NCBI GenBank assembly: GCA_017429695.1
Contig: JAFROK010000049.1
Coordinates: 1-64,000, forward strand
Direction of reading: 5' to 3'
Source: Clostridia bacterium
GTDB lineage: Bacteria > Bacillota > Clostridia > Christensenellales > Aristaeellaceae
Length of the DNA stretch: 64,000 nt
Below the pieces are notes generated by a model. It ran no database searches. It was not told the DNA's origin and saw only the letters and a program-made list of their open reading frames with translations. The first letter of the stretch is position 1. Every line of letters begins with the position of its first letter. This document shows, in pieces, positions 25,728-34,069 of the stretch. The translations under genes and the position numbers were made by a program.

Positions 25728-26378
25728 TCACTTCCCTTCTTCCGGATAGCACTGAAGCATGTTGGTCATGCTGCGGGTAATATGCAGCTCCATGGCCCGT
25801 CTGGCTTCCTCCGCCATGCCGTCGCGGATAAACTGGAGAATCGAGATGTGTTCAAAGGTGGAGTTGCGGTAATGCTCCAGCACTTCCTCCGCCGAACCGG
25901 CCACGCTCGGCCCATTCCACATATCCAGCAGGCATTTTTCCAGCCGGCGGTTGTCCGCGGCTTTCCAGATCGCCGTATGGATATCCTGGTTCAGCGCTTC
26001 ATAGGTTTCCTTGCTCACCTGGGTAATATGGTCCCGGAGATCATACAGCCGGTTCAGCAGCTGTTCCGTTTCCATCCCGTTTCCCGCAGCCCTGGCAACC
26101 GCTTCAGATTCCAGCAGGCGCCGCATCTCAAAAGTATCCCGGATGAATTTGCGGTCAATCGTATTCACCACAGCGCCGCGATTCATCCGCAGCGTGATCA
26201 GCCCTTCCGCCTCCAGCTCCTGGAATGCTTCCCGTACCGGCGTACGGCTGATTCCCAGCTGGGCCGCCACGTCCGTCAGGCTCAGTTCGTCTCCGCTTTT
26301 ATACTCACCTGCGTAGATTGCTTTCCTTAGTACGGATGCTATCCGTATTCTGGCAGGCATCATGGATAACTGTTCCAT
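25728..26378 (-). CDS. GntR/FadR-family transcriptional regulator
   Basis: A 216-residue regulator. The winged helix occupies residues 6-72, with LSLTDVAAQLGISRTPVREA as the helix-turn-helix. An all-helical FCD ligand domain follows (about 80-205); members bind small carboxylates, often via a metal. The ATG at 26378 has GGAGG 6 nt upstream; the frame runs 51 nt further but through the operator. Palindromes of the GntR type lie before this gene (26392-26403) and before the divergent hydro-lyase gene (26533-26562), so it probably represses both transcripts until the inducing acid appears. Confidence 0.9.
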   Translation of the reverse strand: MEQLSMMPARIRIASVLRKAIYAGEYKSGDELSLTDVAAQLGISRTPVREAFQELEAEGLITLRMNRGAVVNTIDRKFIRDTFEMRRLLESEAVARAAGNGMETEQLLNRLYDLRDHITQVSKETYEALNQDIHTAIWKAADNRRLEKCLLDMWNGPSVAGSAEEVLEHYRNSTFEHISILQFIRDGMAEEARRAMELHITRSMTNMLQCYPEEGK

Positions 26379-26391
26379 CGTCATCCTCCAA

Positions 26392-26403
26392 ATCGTATAC
26401 GAT
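26392..26403. promoter_or_regulatory. GntR operator, proximal copy
   Basis: A perfect 12-bp palindrome ATCGTATACGAT immediately upstream of the GntR ribosome binding site. FadR-type GntR proteins commonly bind GTATAC-centred palindromes. Confidence 0.75.
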
Positions 26404-26492
26404 ATTCTATTTGGATTATAGCGCGCCATGAACCAAAACGCAAGCGGAAAGATGACAATTATCCAATTATATTAATATTTCAGGAAAAATGC

Positions 26493-26521
26493 TTGACATT
26501 CGCATTCCGGGATGATATGCT
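26493..26521 (+). promoter_or_regulatory. Promoter of the hydro-lyase operon
   Basis: TTGACA (26493-26498) and TATGCT (26516-26521) are 17 nt apart. The GntR operator cluster begins 12 nt after the -10, placing it over the early transcribed region. Confidence 0.8.
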
Positions 26522-26532
26522 TTCCATGTCAT

Positions 26533-26562
26533 AAATCGTATACAATATACGATATACGATTT
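26533..26562. promoter_or_regulatory. GntR operator, distal compound copy
   Basis: The perfect arms AAATCGTATA (26533-26542) and TATACGATTT (26553-26562) enclose a further ATACGA half-site. The unit shares ATCGTATAC with the 26392-26403 palindrome. Binding here would block the promoter at 26493-26521. Confidence 0.78.
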
Positions 26563-26596
26563 TAAACCAACACGTCATCACGAAGGAGGAAGGAAA

Positions 26597-27859
26597 GTGC
26601 ACGCCATTGAGAAAATCCTGGCCCGGAACAGCGGACGGGAAAACGTCCGTACAGGCGAGATCGTTACCGCCAAAGTTGATTTTGCCGAAATTAACGATCT
26701 GTATCTTCAAACCATATATTCCTTTTATGAAATGGGCGGCAAAAAAGTATGGGACCGGGAGCGCTGCGCTTTCGTCTTTGATCACTACGCCCCGTGTCCG
26801 GATGTCAAAAGCGCGTCCAACCACCGGGAGATGCGGGAATTCGCGAAAAAGAACGACCTCCGCTTCCATTTCGATACCAACTGCGGCGTATGCCATCAGG
26901 TGATGCCGGAAGCCGGCGTCATCTATCCCGGAATGATCGTAGTGGCCACGGATTCCCACACCACCACCCACGGCGCTTTCGGTGCCATGGGAACCGGCTG
27001 CGGCGCCACGGATATGGCCACCATCCTGATGACGGGCGAGTTGTGGTTCCGGGTGCCGGAAATCATTGAAGTCCGGCTGGAAGGCAAAGCGCCGAAGGGT
27101 GTCTATCCCAAAGACGTGATTCTCGCCGTGCTCGGAAAAATCCGGGCGGACGGAGCCGTCTACAAAGCGATTGACTTTACCGGCAGCTATGTGGAAAGCC
27201 TGAACGTAGCCGGCCGGATGGTCATCTGCAACATGGCAGTGGAGATGGGCGCCAAAACCGCCTATATGCAGCCGAACCAGGATGTGCTGGATTATGTCTC
27301 CGCCCGGGCTGTCCGTCCTTATGAGGTTCAGTTTACCGATCCGGGATATCAGTATGCAGAAACCCACGTCTTTGACGTCTCCGCGCTGGAGCCGGAGCTT
27401 GCCTGCCCCCACAGCGTGGAAAACGTCCATCCCCTGCGGGAAGTGGTTGCTGAAAACGAAATCCGGCTGGACCAGGGGTATATCGGCTCCTGTACCGGCG
27501 GACGGGAAGAGGACATTGCCGCTGCCGCCGGCATCCTGAAAGGAAAACACATCGCGCCGTATACCCGTCTGATTGTCGTTCCCGCTTCCAATGAAGTGCT
27601 GAGCGAATGTATCAGGAAAGGATATATCCAGGATCTGATGGCTGCCGGCGCAACGATTACCGCGCCCGGTTGTGCCGCGTGCCTGGGGGTGCACGAAGGA
27701 ATCCTCGCCCCCGGTGAAGTCTGCATCACCAGCACCAACCGGAACTTCCCCGGCCGTATGGGCTCCAAGGAAGCCAGCCTTTACCTGGCCTCACCCGCCA
27801 CCGTGGCCGCAAGCCTGCTGAACGGAAAGATTACCGACCCCAGGCCGTACCTGGAATAA
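26597..27859 (+). CDS. 3-isopropylmalate dehydratase / aconitase-family hydro-lyase, large subunit
   Basis: A 420-residue large subunit of a LeuC/HacA-type Fe-S hydro-lyase. Cluster ligands are one Cys in YIGSCTGGREED and two in PGCAACLGVHEG. DTNCGVCHQ and VATDSHTTTHGAFG contribute to the active site. These enzymes move a hydroxyl group on di- or tricarboxylates through a 4Fe-4S cluster. No leuA or leuB is nearby, and the setting is a GntR-controlled carboxylate region, so a catabolic substrate such as a substituted malate is more likely than leucine synthesis. The start is GTG with AAGGAGG 7 nt upstream. Confidence 0.9.
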   Translation: MHAIEKILARNSGRENVRTGEIVTAKVDFAEINDLYLQTIYSFYEMGGKKVWDRERCAFVFDHYAPCPDVKSASNHREMREFAKKNDLRFHFDTNCGVCHQVMPEAGVIYPGMIVVATDSHTTTHGAFGAMGTGCGATDMATILMTGELWFRVPEIIEVRLEGKAPKGVYPKDVILAVLGKIRADGAVYKAIDFTGSYVESLNVAGRMVICNMAVEMGAKTAYMQPNQDVLDYVSARAVRPYEVQFTDPGYQYAETHVFDVSALEPELACPHSVENVHPLREVVAENEIRLDQGYIGSCTGGREEDIAAAAGILKGKHIAPYTRLIVVPASNEVLSECIRKGYIQDLMAAGATITAPGCAACLGVHEGILAPGEVCITSTNRNFPGRMGSKEASLYLASPATVAASLLNGKITDPRPYLE

Positions 27860-27875
27860 GAAGGAGGGCAATGCA

Positions 27876-28379
27876 ATGGAAAAGAAACTGACCGGAAAAA
27901 TCGTCGTTGTCGGCGATAACATTGATACGGACCAGATTTATCCCGGCTGCTATCTGGCGCTGACAGACCCGAAAGAAATCGGCAGCCACTGCCTGGAAGG
28001 TGTTGATCAGGAAATTTCATCCTCTTTCCCGCAGGGCGGCATCGTCGTGGCCGGCCGGAATTTCGGCTGCGGCTCCAGCCGGGAGCACGCCCCGATCGCC
28101 CTGCTCGCCATGGGCGCCAAGGCAGTGCTGGCTGATTCCTTCGCCCGGATCTTCTTCCGCAACGCGGTCAATCTCGGCCTGCTGCCGGTCATCTGCAAAG
28201 GGATCAGCCAACATGTCGCTTCAGGACAGACCCTTACCCTGGACCTGGAAGCCGGAACCGTCACCGTGGCGGAAACCGGCGAATCCTATCCCTGCGAACA
28301 GCTGGGAGACCAGGCCATGCGCATTCTGGAAGCCGGCGGAATCAAGCCGCTGATGCGCGCCAGGTTCGGAATAGAATAA
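27876..28379 (+). CDS. 3-isopropylmalate dehydratase / aconitase-family hydro-lyase, small subunit
   Basis: A 167-residue LeuD-like swivelling subunit. Typical marks are GDNIDTDQIYPG (near residue 12), AGRNFGCGSSREHAPIAL (the substrate-carboxylate loop) and VLADSFARIFFRNAVNLGL. It completes the active site of the large subunit encoded 16 nt upstream. GGAGG precedes the ATG. The pair ends at a bidirectional terminator. Length is that of the shorter bacterial/archaeal type (about 165). Confidence 0.92.
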   Translation: MEKKLTGKIVVVGDNIDTDQIYPGCYLALTDPKEIGSHCLEGVDQEISSSFPQGGIVVAGRNFGCGSSREHAPIALLAMGAKAVLADSFARIFFRNAVNLGLLPVICKGISQHVASGQTLTLDLEAGTVTVAETGESYPCEQLGDQAMRILEAGGIKPLMRARFGIE

Positions 28380-28383
28380 CAGG

Positions 28384-28419
28384 AAAACAACCGTCGGTAA
28401 TCCATCCGGCGGTTGTTTT
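28384..28419. terminator. Bidirectional intrinsic terminator
   Basis: The arms AAAACAACCG (28384-28393) and CGGTTGTTTT (28410-28419) have additional CCGTCGG/CCGGCGG pairing inside. The A and T flanks allow use from both sides, between the convergent hydro-lyase operon and the 28.4-kb gene. Confidence 0.9.
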
Positions 28420-28420
28420 C

Positions 28421-29077
28421 TTATTTCCTTCTGTTTCTTCTGTTTGGTTTTTTATCCGCTGTAATTTCAGGTGCTTGCAGGCTTTTATTGACTTCGCTCT
28501 CCGGTGTCACAATCAGGTATTTCCGCACTGATTCAAGCTTCTTTTTACTGATTCCGTACTCCCGGCAGATCTGTTGATGCTGTTTTGCATCCATCACACG
28601 CGAACGCAGCACATAGGTCAGATGCGCATCTTCATGTTTTGCCGGCAGCAGGGACGCAGCCAGTTCCTCTGTCATGTGATCCCGGCCAAAGTTGCCTTTG
28701 CACGCACGGATATCAGCCGTCTCCCTGCGGATCCGCCTGTATTCTGATACGGCAATCGCCACCGCAAAGCCGGCAAACAGAATGCACAGTGCCCAGCGGA
28801 CAATTTCAGCCGTTCCCAGAAAATGAATGACAACCGCCAGCACAGCAAGCAGCAGGGGATATTTCATGGCTTTGATCATCTGCGTCCTGGGTTCAGCCCT
28901 TTGCGCTGTCCATGCGTCAATACAGGCCGGACACAATTCCACGCTCATAACCTCGCCCATTGCCTGGTACTTTTTGATTTTTCCGCCGCTGCGTACCGTC
29001 ATAGTACGGAACGTGACGATCGGAAAGGATGTCGCCCCTTCTCCGCCGCATTTTCTGCAGGTACAATTCTCCGGCAT
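28421..29077 (-). CDS. Zinc-ribbon-like membrane protein of unknown function
   Basis: A 218-residue protein that I do not recognise. It starts MPENCTCRKCGGEGAT, with CxxC and a later CPAC pair (about residues 50-53) that could form a zinc ribbon. Two membrane segments follow (about 72-86 and 93-110), then a basic cytoplasmic region. GGAGG lies 7 nt before the ATG. It sits alone between two terminators and is unrelated by sequence to the carboxylate genes around it. Confidence 0.65.
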   Translation of the reverse strand: MPENCTCRKCGGEGATSFPIVTFRTMTVRSGGKIKKYQAMGEVMSVELCPACIDAWTAQRAEPRTQMIKAMKYPLLLAVLAVVIHFLGTAEIVRWALCILFAGFAVAIAVSEYRRIRRETADIRACKGNFGRDHMTEELAASLLPAKHEDAHLTYVLRSRVMDAKQHQQICREYGISKKKLESVRKYLIVTPESEVNKSLQAPEITADKKPNRRNRRK

Positions 29078-29110
29078 ATGGTTGCCTCCATATCGAAATC
29101 ACTGAATTAA

Positions 29111-29146
29111 CAAAAAGGGTGCCAGCCGGAAACCCGGCTGACACCC
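29111..29146 (-). terminator. Intrinsic terminator of the malic enzyme / symporter operon
   Basis: The arms GGGTGCCAGCCGG (29117-29129) and CCGGCTGACACCC (29134-29146) pair with one mismatch. On the minus strand they are followed by TTTTTG. Confidence 0.92.
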
Positions 29147-29163
29147 GGGGAGTGTTTAAAACG

Positions 29164-30582
29164 TCATACAGGAATGATGGAAAGCAGCACAGAGGAAATC
29201 AGCAGGATGATCGCACCGCCGATCCGGCTGGAAATCTGTGCGAAGGGCATCAGCTCCATGCGGTCCGCAGCGGACAGGCACGCTACGTCGCCAGTTCCGC
29301 CCATGTTGGCCATACACAAGCCGGCTGTGATGGCCGATTCTACAGGATAGAAGCCAACCAGCTTTCCGACGAGGCCAGAACCAATGACCGCGCCGACAAC
29401 CGTCACCAGGCACAGCACCACATAGGTAACCGAGAACTGGGAAATCACATCCTGCAGCGGTACATAGCAGGCGCCGATACCGATCAGCAGCATGGGTGTC
29501 AGGTTCTTGGAAACAAACTGGAACCATTGGTAGCACCCAATCTCGCAATCCTCATCCAGCCAGCCGAACACTTTACACAGTGCAACCGAGATGATCATCC
29601 AAGCATAGGAATGAATCTTGGGCAGGAACTGGCCGTCCGGCAGGATCATATTGAAGAACTTGTTGATGATAATACCCAGGCAGAAGAACGCGCCGCTCAC
29701 AAACAGGCCGATGCCCATCCGCCGCAGGTCGGTCTTGTCCCGTTTCGCTGCTTCTTCTTCGCTGAGGTCATACTCATGCGGATCGTTGGATTTGTTCACC
29801 AGCAGAGCACCCTGGCCGTTCCATTTCTTGCCCTTGACAATCTTGGGCAGCAGGCCGGCCATAACGATCGCAAACAGATTACCGATTGCCACTGCAGGTA
29901 CCATTCTGGCCAACGCTTCGGTGGCAGTAAGGGTAGATCCCGAATCAAAAATCTTGGAGAGCGGAACAGCGCCAGCGCCCATGCCGCCGCCCATAATCGG
30001 CAGGCCGATGAAAACCAGGGCTTCTTTCGCACCATATCCGATGATCATGCCAAACAGGGCAACCAATGCGAAGGCACAGGCTACGCCGGCCAGAATTGCC
30101 GGCAGATAACGTGCGGATGCTTTCATCAGCAGCTTTTTGTTCATTCCCAGAATGGAGCCGCAGATCAGTGCCGCGATATACCAGTCCAGGAATCCGCCTG
30201 TGGAGGCGAAGAACGTATACATGCTGCCGCTGATTTTTGTCGCTGCGCCTTCCTGGGGCGTTGCCAATACCAGCGATGTGGGGAACAGTTTGAAGTACAC
30301 CATCGCGCTGGCAGCAAAGATACACACAATCGCGCCACCGCCCAGATAGCTTTTGATGATCGGAGTGCGGTTGCCGATTTCATTGAAAACGGCACCCATC
30401 AGAATCATCAGCGAGAAGCAGCCAAGCATCGCGCCGGGCAGATTGGTTTTCACGCCGACATCATCGCCAGTAATGTTGATCGGCACATACAGGGTGACCA
30501 GCACAATCAGGGCAAATGCCGTGAAATAGCGCCAGTCCATACCGAATAGCTGGAATTGTTTTTTCTTGGGTTGTTTCTCCAT
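29164..30582 (-). CDS. 2-hydroxycarboxylate transporter family symporter (malate/citrate)
   Basis: A 472-residue membrane carrier of the 2HCT family (CitS, CimH, MleP). About eleven hydrophobic segments are present. The two reentrant-loop signatures are visible as GGxG-type motifs: MGGGMGAGAVPLS and ANMGGTGDVACL. The family imports citrate or malate with Na+ or H+, or exchanges malate for lactate. It follows the malic enzyme gene by 62 nt on the same strand, so imported malate would be decarboxylated to pyruvate. The ATG at 30582 has GAGAGG 9 nt upstream and is preferred over one 9 nt earlier. Confidence 0.92.
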   Translation of the reverse strand: MEKQPKKKQFQLFGMDWRYFTAFALIVLVTLYVPINITGDDVGVKTNLPGAMLGCFSLMILMGAVFNEIGNRTPIIKSYLGGGAIVCIFAASAMVYFKLFPTSLVLATPQEGAATKISGSMYTFFASTGGFLDWYIAALICGSILGMNKKLLMKASARYLPAILAGVACAFALVALFGMIIGYGAKEALVFIGLPIMGGGMGAGAVPLSKIFDSGSTLTATEALARMVPAVAIGNLFAIVMAGLLPKIVKGKKWNGQGALLVNKSNDPHEYDLSEEEAAKRDKTDLRRMGIGLFVSGAFFCLGIIINKFFNMILPDGQFLPKIHSYAWMIISVALCKVFGWLDEDCEIGCYQWFQFVSKNLTPMLLIGIGACYVPLQDVISQFSVTYVVLCLVTVVGAVIGSGLVGKLVGFYPVESAITAGLCMANMGGTGDVACLSAADRMELMPFAQISSRIGGAIILLISSVLLSIIPV

Positions 30583-30644
30583 ACGCTCCATCCTCTCTTC
30601 AGATCATTATTATCTCTTATCCAGCCTGCGCCGGCCGGTCACAT

Positions 30645-31835
30645 TCAGAATTCCCGGTTGCCGGGATTGCCGGCAATACCCAGCTGCTCGGCCATCTGGG
30701 CTACCTGTTCTGCCACTACCACTGCCACCCGTTTGTCAAAAGCACTCGGAATGATATATTCCTCGTTCAGTTCTTCATCCGCGCACAGGGAAGCAATGGC
30801 TCGGGAAGCAGCCAGCTTCATCTCGTCCACAATCTGGCGGGCTTCAACCATCAGCGCGCCGCGGAACAGTCCCGGGAATACCAGCACATTATTGATCTGG
30901 TTCGGATAATCGCTGCGGCCTGTCGCGATGACCCTGGCGCCGCCTGCCTTGGCTTCCTCCGGCATAATTTCCGGCGTGGGATTGGCCATGGCAAATACGA
31001 TCGCATCCTTATTCATGGTAGCGACCATTTCGGAGGTTACAACCTTAGGCGCAGAAACGCCGATGAATACATCCTTGCCTTTGATGATCTCGGTCAGCGG
31101 CCCGCGCTGATGATCGCGGTTGGTGATCTCCGCCATTTTTGCCTGAGCCGGATTCATCCAGTCTTCCCCTTCGCATACGGCACCGGCACGGTCCACCAGT
31201 ACGATATCCTTTGGTCCCATTTGCAGGAGCAGTTTGCAGATGGAAATGCCGGCGGATCCCGCACCGTTAATCACGATACGGGTATCCTTCCATTCCTTCT
31301 TTACGACTTTCAGGGCATTGATCAGTCCGGCACCGACCACGATGGCTGTACCATGCTGATCATCGTGGAACACCGGAATGTTCATTTCTTCCTTCAGGCG
31401 CCGTTCAATCTCGAAGCAGCGAGGCGCAGAGATATCTTCAAGATTGATACCGCCAAAGGTGGGTTCCAGATACTTAACCGTTTTAATAATCTCTTCTGTA
31501 TCCTTCGTTCTGATACAGATCGGGAATGCGTCCACGCCGCCGAACTCTTTGAAAAGAACAGCTTTACCTTCCATAACAGGCATGGCCGCTTCCGGACCGA
31601 TATCCCCGAGGCCCAGCACCGCAGTGCCGTCGCTCACCACCGCTACCGTATGGCTTTTGATGGTATATTTGTATACATCATGCGTATCAGCATGGATCTT
31701 GCGGCACGGTTCTGCCACGCCCGGTGTATAGGCAGTGGAGAGTTCATCCCGCGTGGTAACAGGTGCTTTGGAGACAACCTCCAGTTTGCCGCGATTCCGC
31801 TCGCACAATTCCAGACTCGCCTGATTGAAATCCAT
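30645..31835 (-). CDS. NAD(P)-dependent malic enzyme
   Basis: A 396-residue bacterial malic enzyme. The family decarboxylates malate to pyruvate and CO2, producing NAD(P)[16 protein letters not shown] carries the catalytic tyrosine; the following [20 protein letters not shown] carries the lysine. [12 protein letters not shown] holds the metal-binding aspartates, and [15 protein letters not shown] the dinucleotide loop. The short form lacks the phosphotransacetylase-like domain of MaeB, as in many Firmicutes. GGAGG lies 7 nt before the ATG at 31835. It is first in the operon with the 2-hydroxycarboxylate symporter. Confidence 0.93.
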   Translation of the reverse strand: MDFNQASLELCERNRGKLEVVSKAPVTTRDELSTAYTPGVAEPCRKIHADTHDVYKYTIKSHTVAVVSDGTAVLGLGDIGPEAAMPVMEGKAVLFKEFGGVDAFPICIRTKDTEEIIKTVKYLEPTFGGINLEDISAPRCFEIERRLKEEMNIPVFHDDQHGTAIVVGAGLINALKVVKKEWKDTRIVINGAGSAGISICKLLLQMGPKDIVLVDRAGAVCEGEDWMNPAQAKMAEITNRDHQRGPLTEIIKGKDVFIGVSAPKVVTSEMVATMNKDAIVFAMANPTPEIMPEEAKAGGARVIATGRSDYPNQINNVLVFPGLFRGALMVEARQIVDEMKLAASRAIASLCADEELNEEYIIPSAFDKRVAVVVAEQVAQMAEQLGIAGNPGNREF

Positions 31836-31935
31836 GACATTTCCTCCTCGCAACAATCCAATATGTTTAGTTTTCCAACAGGTCCCAGAAACAGATCGTC
31901 CCGACTGAAAACCGGAACATTTCTATGTTTATTGT

Positions 31936-31965
31936 ATTATAACCTAAAGAAACGGGAATATGCAA
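31936..31965 (-). promoter_or_regulatory. Promoter of the malic enzyme / symporter operon
   Basis: On the minus strand TTGCAT (31965-31960) and a perfect TATAAT (31941-31936) are 18 nt apart, about 100 nt before the malic enzyme start. No GntR-type palindrome is seen here, so this operon may be controlled separately. Confidence 0.75.
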
Positions 31966-32120
31966 TATTTACTTTTCAACATTTTATTCTTGTAATATTC
32001 GAAAGAGTTGACAGTCTCGGCATATTGCTTGAGTTTTTATAGTTAGAAACTCAGACTTCCCACATAGGAAATAGCCATTGAACCTTGAAAATTCTATAAG
32101 AACCAAGGCACAAAATATCA

Positions 32121-32429
32121 TCAAGCTGATTTCAGTTTCAGCGCATGCTGATAGCTGATTGGCAGCCGCCCGATGAAACTGGCCACAAACTCATCCAGTT
32201 GAGCATCGGATAATCCAAATCGTTCCTGAATCATCTGCAGCATTATGTCAATGATGAGCTGAAGGGCATGACCGAAGGTAATATCCGCCAGTTCATCGAT
32301 CATGAGGAGAAACAATTCGCTGATTGTTCTGTCATCACAGTTGTTCCGTTGTTGTAGAGATAGCAGCATATAACGGATGAAAACCAGAGAAACATGAGCC
32401 GTCAGCGCGTCATAAGACAGGCTATGACA
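32121..32429 (-). pseudogene. C-terminal fragment of a DDE-type transposase
   Basis: The open frame reads CHSLSYDALTAHVSLVFIRY, then MLLSLQQRNN, DDRTISELFLLM and DELADITFGHALQL. This is the end of IS4-like transposases common in clostridia. It is cut by a stop just upstream of 32429, and the catalytic DDE core is missing. No inverted repeats were recognised. It is an insertion-sequence remnant. Confidence 0.7.
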
Positions 32430-32483
32430 TCATTCTCGCTGCCACACCACAAAAACCGCGTCTGTTCTTAACCTGTTCATAAC

Positions 32484-32506
32484 AAAAAAAAAGAGCCCCG
32501 GAACTC
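32484..32506 (-). terminator. Possible terminator of the leader-peptide gene
   Basis: A run of nine As (32484-32492), read as Ts on the minus strand, follows a weak GAGTT/GGCTC stem with loop CCGG. The strong T tract supports termination; the stem is poor. Confidence 0.45.
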
Positions 32507-32548
32507 ACAGGGCAGTTTGGACTGGCGGAGAAACCGGGACGCGACTGA

Positions 32549-32785
32549 TCAGGATTTTAAGATTCCCAGAAAATCCTTTGCATCAAAGATCTTATTCCCG
32601 TACTTCTGGCGCATTGCATTTTTATAATCCAGAAGGCCCTTCTTCGACTGGGCGGTTCCGCTCTTCGCTTGTTCCAGATACTTGTTGTACAGATCCAGTT
32701 CTTCCGCATTGAGCATTTCGATCTTGAAACCGCCGCTGATTTCTTCCATTTCGTTCAGGTTCAGTTCTTTTATGTTGTTTTCCAT
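32549..32785 (-). CDS. Orphan peptide with double-glycine leader
   Basis: A 78-residue product starting MENNIKELNLNEMEEISGG, a classic double-glycine leader with cleavage expected after Gly19. The remaining 59 residues are charged and probably helical (NKYLEQAKSGTAQ, KNAMRQKYGNKIFDAKDF) and contain no Cys. Such leaders are removed by C39-peptidase ABC exporters that secrete bacteriocins or signalling peptides. No such exporter, immunity gene or modification enzyme is visible in the window, and the core does not look like a typical class II bacteriocin. AGGAGG lies 9 nt before the ATG. It lies between a transposase remnant and a regulatory pair. Confidence 0.7.
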   Translation of the reverse strand: MENNIKELNLNEMEEISGGFKIEMLNAEELDLYNKYLEQAKSGTAQSKKGLLDYKNAMRQKYGNKIFDAKDFLGILKS

Positions 32786-33122
32786 TGCTCTGATCCTCCT
32801 TTATGATGTCAATAGTTGATACGCAGCAAATCACACCGATGGCAATAAAAGTATTCCAGCCGGTCTTTACGGGCATATCTTACCCGAAAACCGATCCGCA
32901 GTCAACAACGGCTCTAAAAGCGGAAAACCAACGTTGCCGTAAGCAGAATGTGTTTGGTTCAATCGCGTCTTTGGCTCCGTTTGTTTTGAGTTTATGATAA
33001 TGGCGCCGGGGATGTGTTTCCCGGCGCCAGCTGTTTTATGCAATGCCTGCTGTATTGATTATGTGTGAATCAGGTTACCATCATGACAGATGGATTACCC
33101 GGGAATATATAATGACCCGGAA
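32786..33122. other. Intergenic region without a convincing gene
   Basis: Upstream region of the leader-peptide gene and downstream region of the STAS gene. Only a strong hairpin (33002-33028) stands out. Short open frames on both strands have no ribosome site and no recognisable content. Confidence 0.5.
33002..33028 (-). terminator. Strong hairpin, probable end of the STAS operon
   Basis: Perfect 9-bp arms GGCGCCGGG (33002-33010) and CCCGGCGCC (33020-33028) enclose a 9-nt loop. Flanking Ts are few on either strand (CTGTTTTATG on plus), so the direction is uncertain; its place after the minus-strand STAS gene suggests that use. Confidence 0.5.
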
Positions 33123-33419
33123 TTATTCAAAATGGAAAACATCGCCGAATCCGGTCACGTCGAAGACGCCTCTGACCAGGGTGTTGGCGTTTCGGATCGT
33201 AACCCCGCCCTTGTCGGTCATGGCTTTATACGCTTTGAGCATAACACGGAGACCCGCGGAAGAAACATAATCCAGCTTTTCAAAATCAATTATGATTTCA
33301 GAAACGGACGCATAGTATTTACCCAGAAACTCCTCCAGTTCCGGAGCCGACAGAGTATCCAGCCGGCCTTCCAGTGTTACAGTCAGGGTATCGTCTTGTC
33401 TGTTCGCGTTAATTGTCAT
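33123..33419 (-). CDS. STAS-domain anti-sigma factor antagonist
   Basis: A 98-residue SpoIIAA/RsbV-like protein. The phosphorylation segment is LDYVSSAGLRVML (49-61), where Ser53 or Ser54 is the usual kinase target. Unphosphorylated antagonists bind the anti-sigma kinase and free its partner. The upstream gene, 29 nt away, encodes a kinase-like protein, so the two likely form a switch. No sigma factor gene is adjacent, so the controlled target may be elsewhere or not a sigma factor. Confidence 0.87.
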   Translation of the reverse strand: MTINANRQDDTLTVTLEGRLDTLSAPELEEFLGKYYASVSEIIIDFEKLDYVSSAGLRVMLKAYKAMTDKGGVTIRNANTLVRGVFDVTGFGDVFHFE

Positions 33420-33448
33420 GGTTAACTGCCCTCCTCTTCAACATTCCA

Positions 33449-33982
33449 TCAAAACTGTTTTGTGGCAATCAGATCCACCTTGCCGCCCTTGATGCCGATC
33501 CTGACTTCATCTGTCAGGGACAGAAGTACGGAACGCTCAAACTTGTCCCACTTGGGGCTGGAGATGACTTCATCTGACAGATCAGCAGCCTGGGAATATC
33601 CTGCGCTGGTATAATATAGATCAATGTCTTTTCCTACCGACATAGCCTGGATAAAAATCTCCTTTAATTTCCCCAGGAAACCTTTGGCTACTTCGTTCGT
33701 TCCGCTGGTTGTGGACTGGATCAGTTCATTGCGCTGAACATTGCCGAGTTTCTGAATAGCGGAAAGATGGAAGGTAAAAAGGCCGTTTTCCTCCTCCAGC
33801 CAGAATTCGGCATTGTTCACTGTTCCGGTAACACTGTTGAAAAGAGAAAGCATTTCTTCTGTAATCAGGCAGAGATGGAGTTTTTGCTCCTCGGGAAGAT
33901 TGGCACCCATTTCCTCGGTTTCCAGATGAGCGTCACGGAAACCTTCTCCTGTGTAATGAATCGCAATCAATTTGGATTTCAT
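33449..33982 (-). CDS. GHKL ATPase-like protein paired with the STAS protein
   Basis: A 177-residue protein that I place with RsbW-like serine kinases mainly by context. LCLITEEMLSLFNSVTG resembles the N-box helix (Glu and Asn), but the DxGxG nucleotide motif is not apparent, so it is either a divergent or an inactive kinase. The C-terminus has VLLSLTDEVRIGIKGGKVD. It starts the two-gene operon with the STAS antagonist and has its own promoter (34038-34067), which lies at the broken end of the group II intron. Confidence 0.5.
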   Translation of the reverse strand: MKSKLIAIHYTGEGFRDAHLETEEMGANLPEEQKLHLCLITEEMLSLFNSVTGTVNNAEFWLEEENGLFTFHLSAIQKLGNVQRNELIQSTTSGTNEVAKGFLGKLKEIFIQAMSVGKDIDLYYTSAGYSQAADLSDEVISSPKWDKFERSVLLSLTDEVRIGIKGGKVDLIATKQF

Positions 33983-34037
33983 CGGTGATCATGTCTCCTT
34001 CTCATTTTTCTATTCCCAGGGAACTACAGTTTTTTAC

Positions 34038-34067
34038 ATTTTATCATACCTGCAGGACTAAATTCAA
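34038..34067 (-). promoter_or_regulatory. Promoter of the GHKL-like/STAS operon
   Basis: On the minus strand TTGAAT (34067-34062) and TAAAAT (34043-34038) are 18 nt apart. The -35 lies at the point where group II intron similarity ends. Confidence 0.6.
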
Positions 34068-34069
34068 CA

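Noticed and set aside
26597..28379. Leucine biosynthesis leuCD
   Set aside because: No leuA or leuB nearby, and the control by a divergent FadR-type GntR inside a carboxylate region points to catabolism. Kept as family-level call only.
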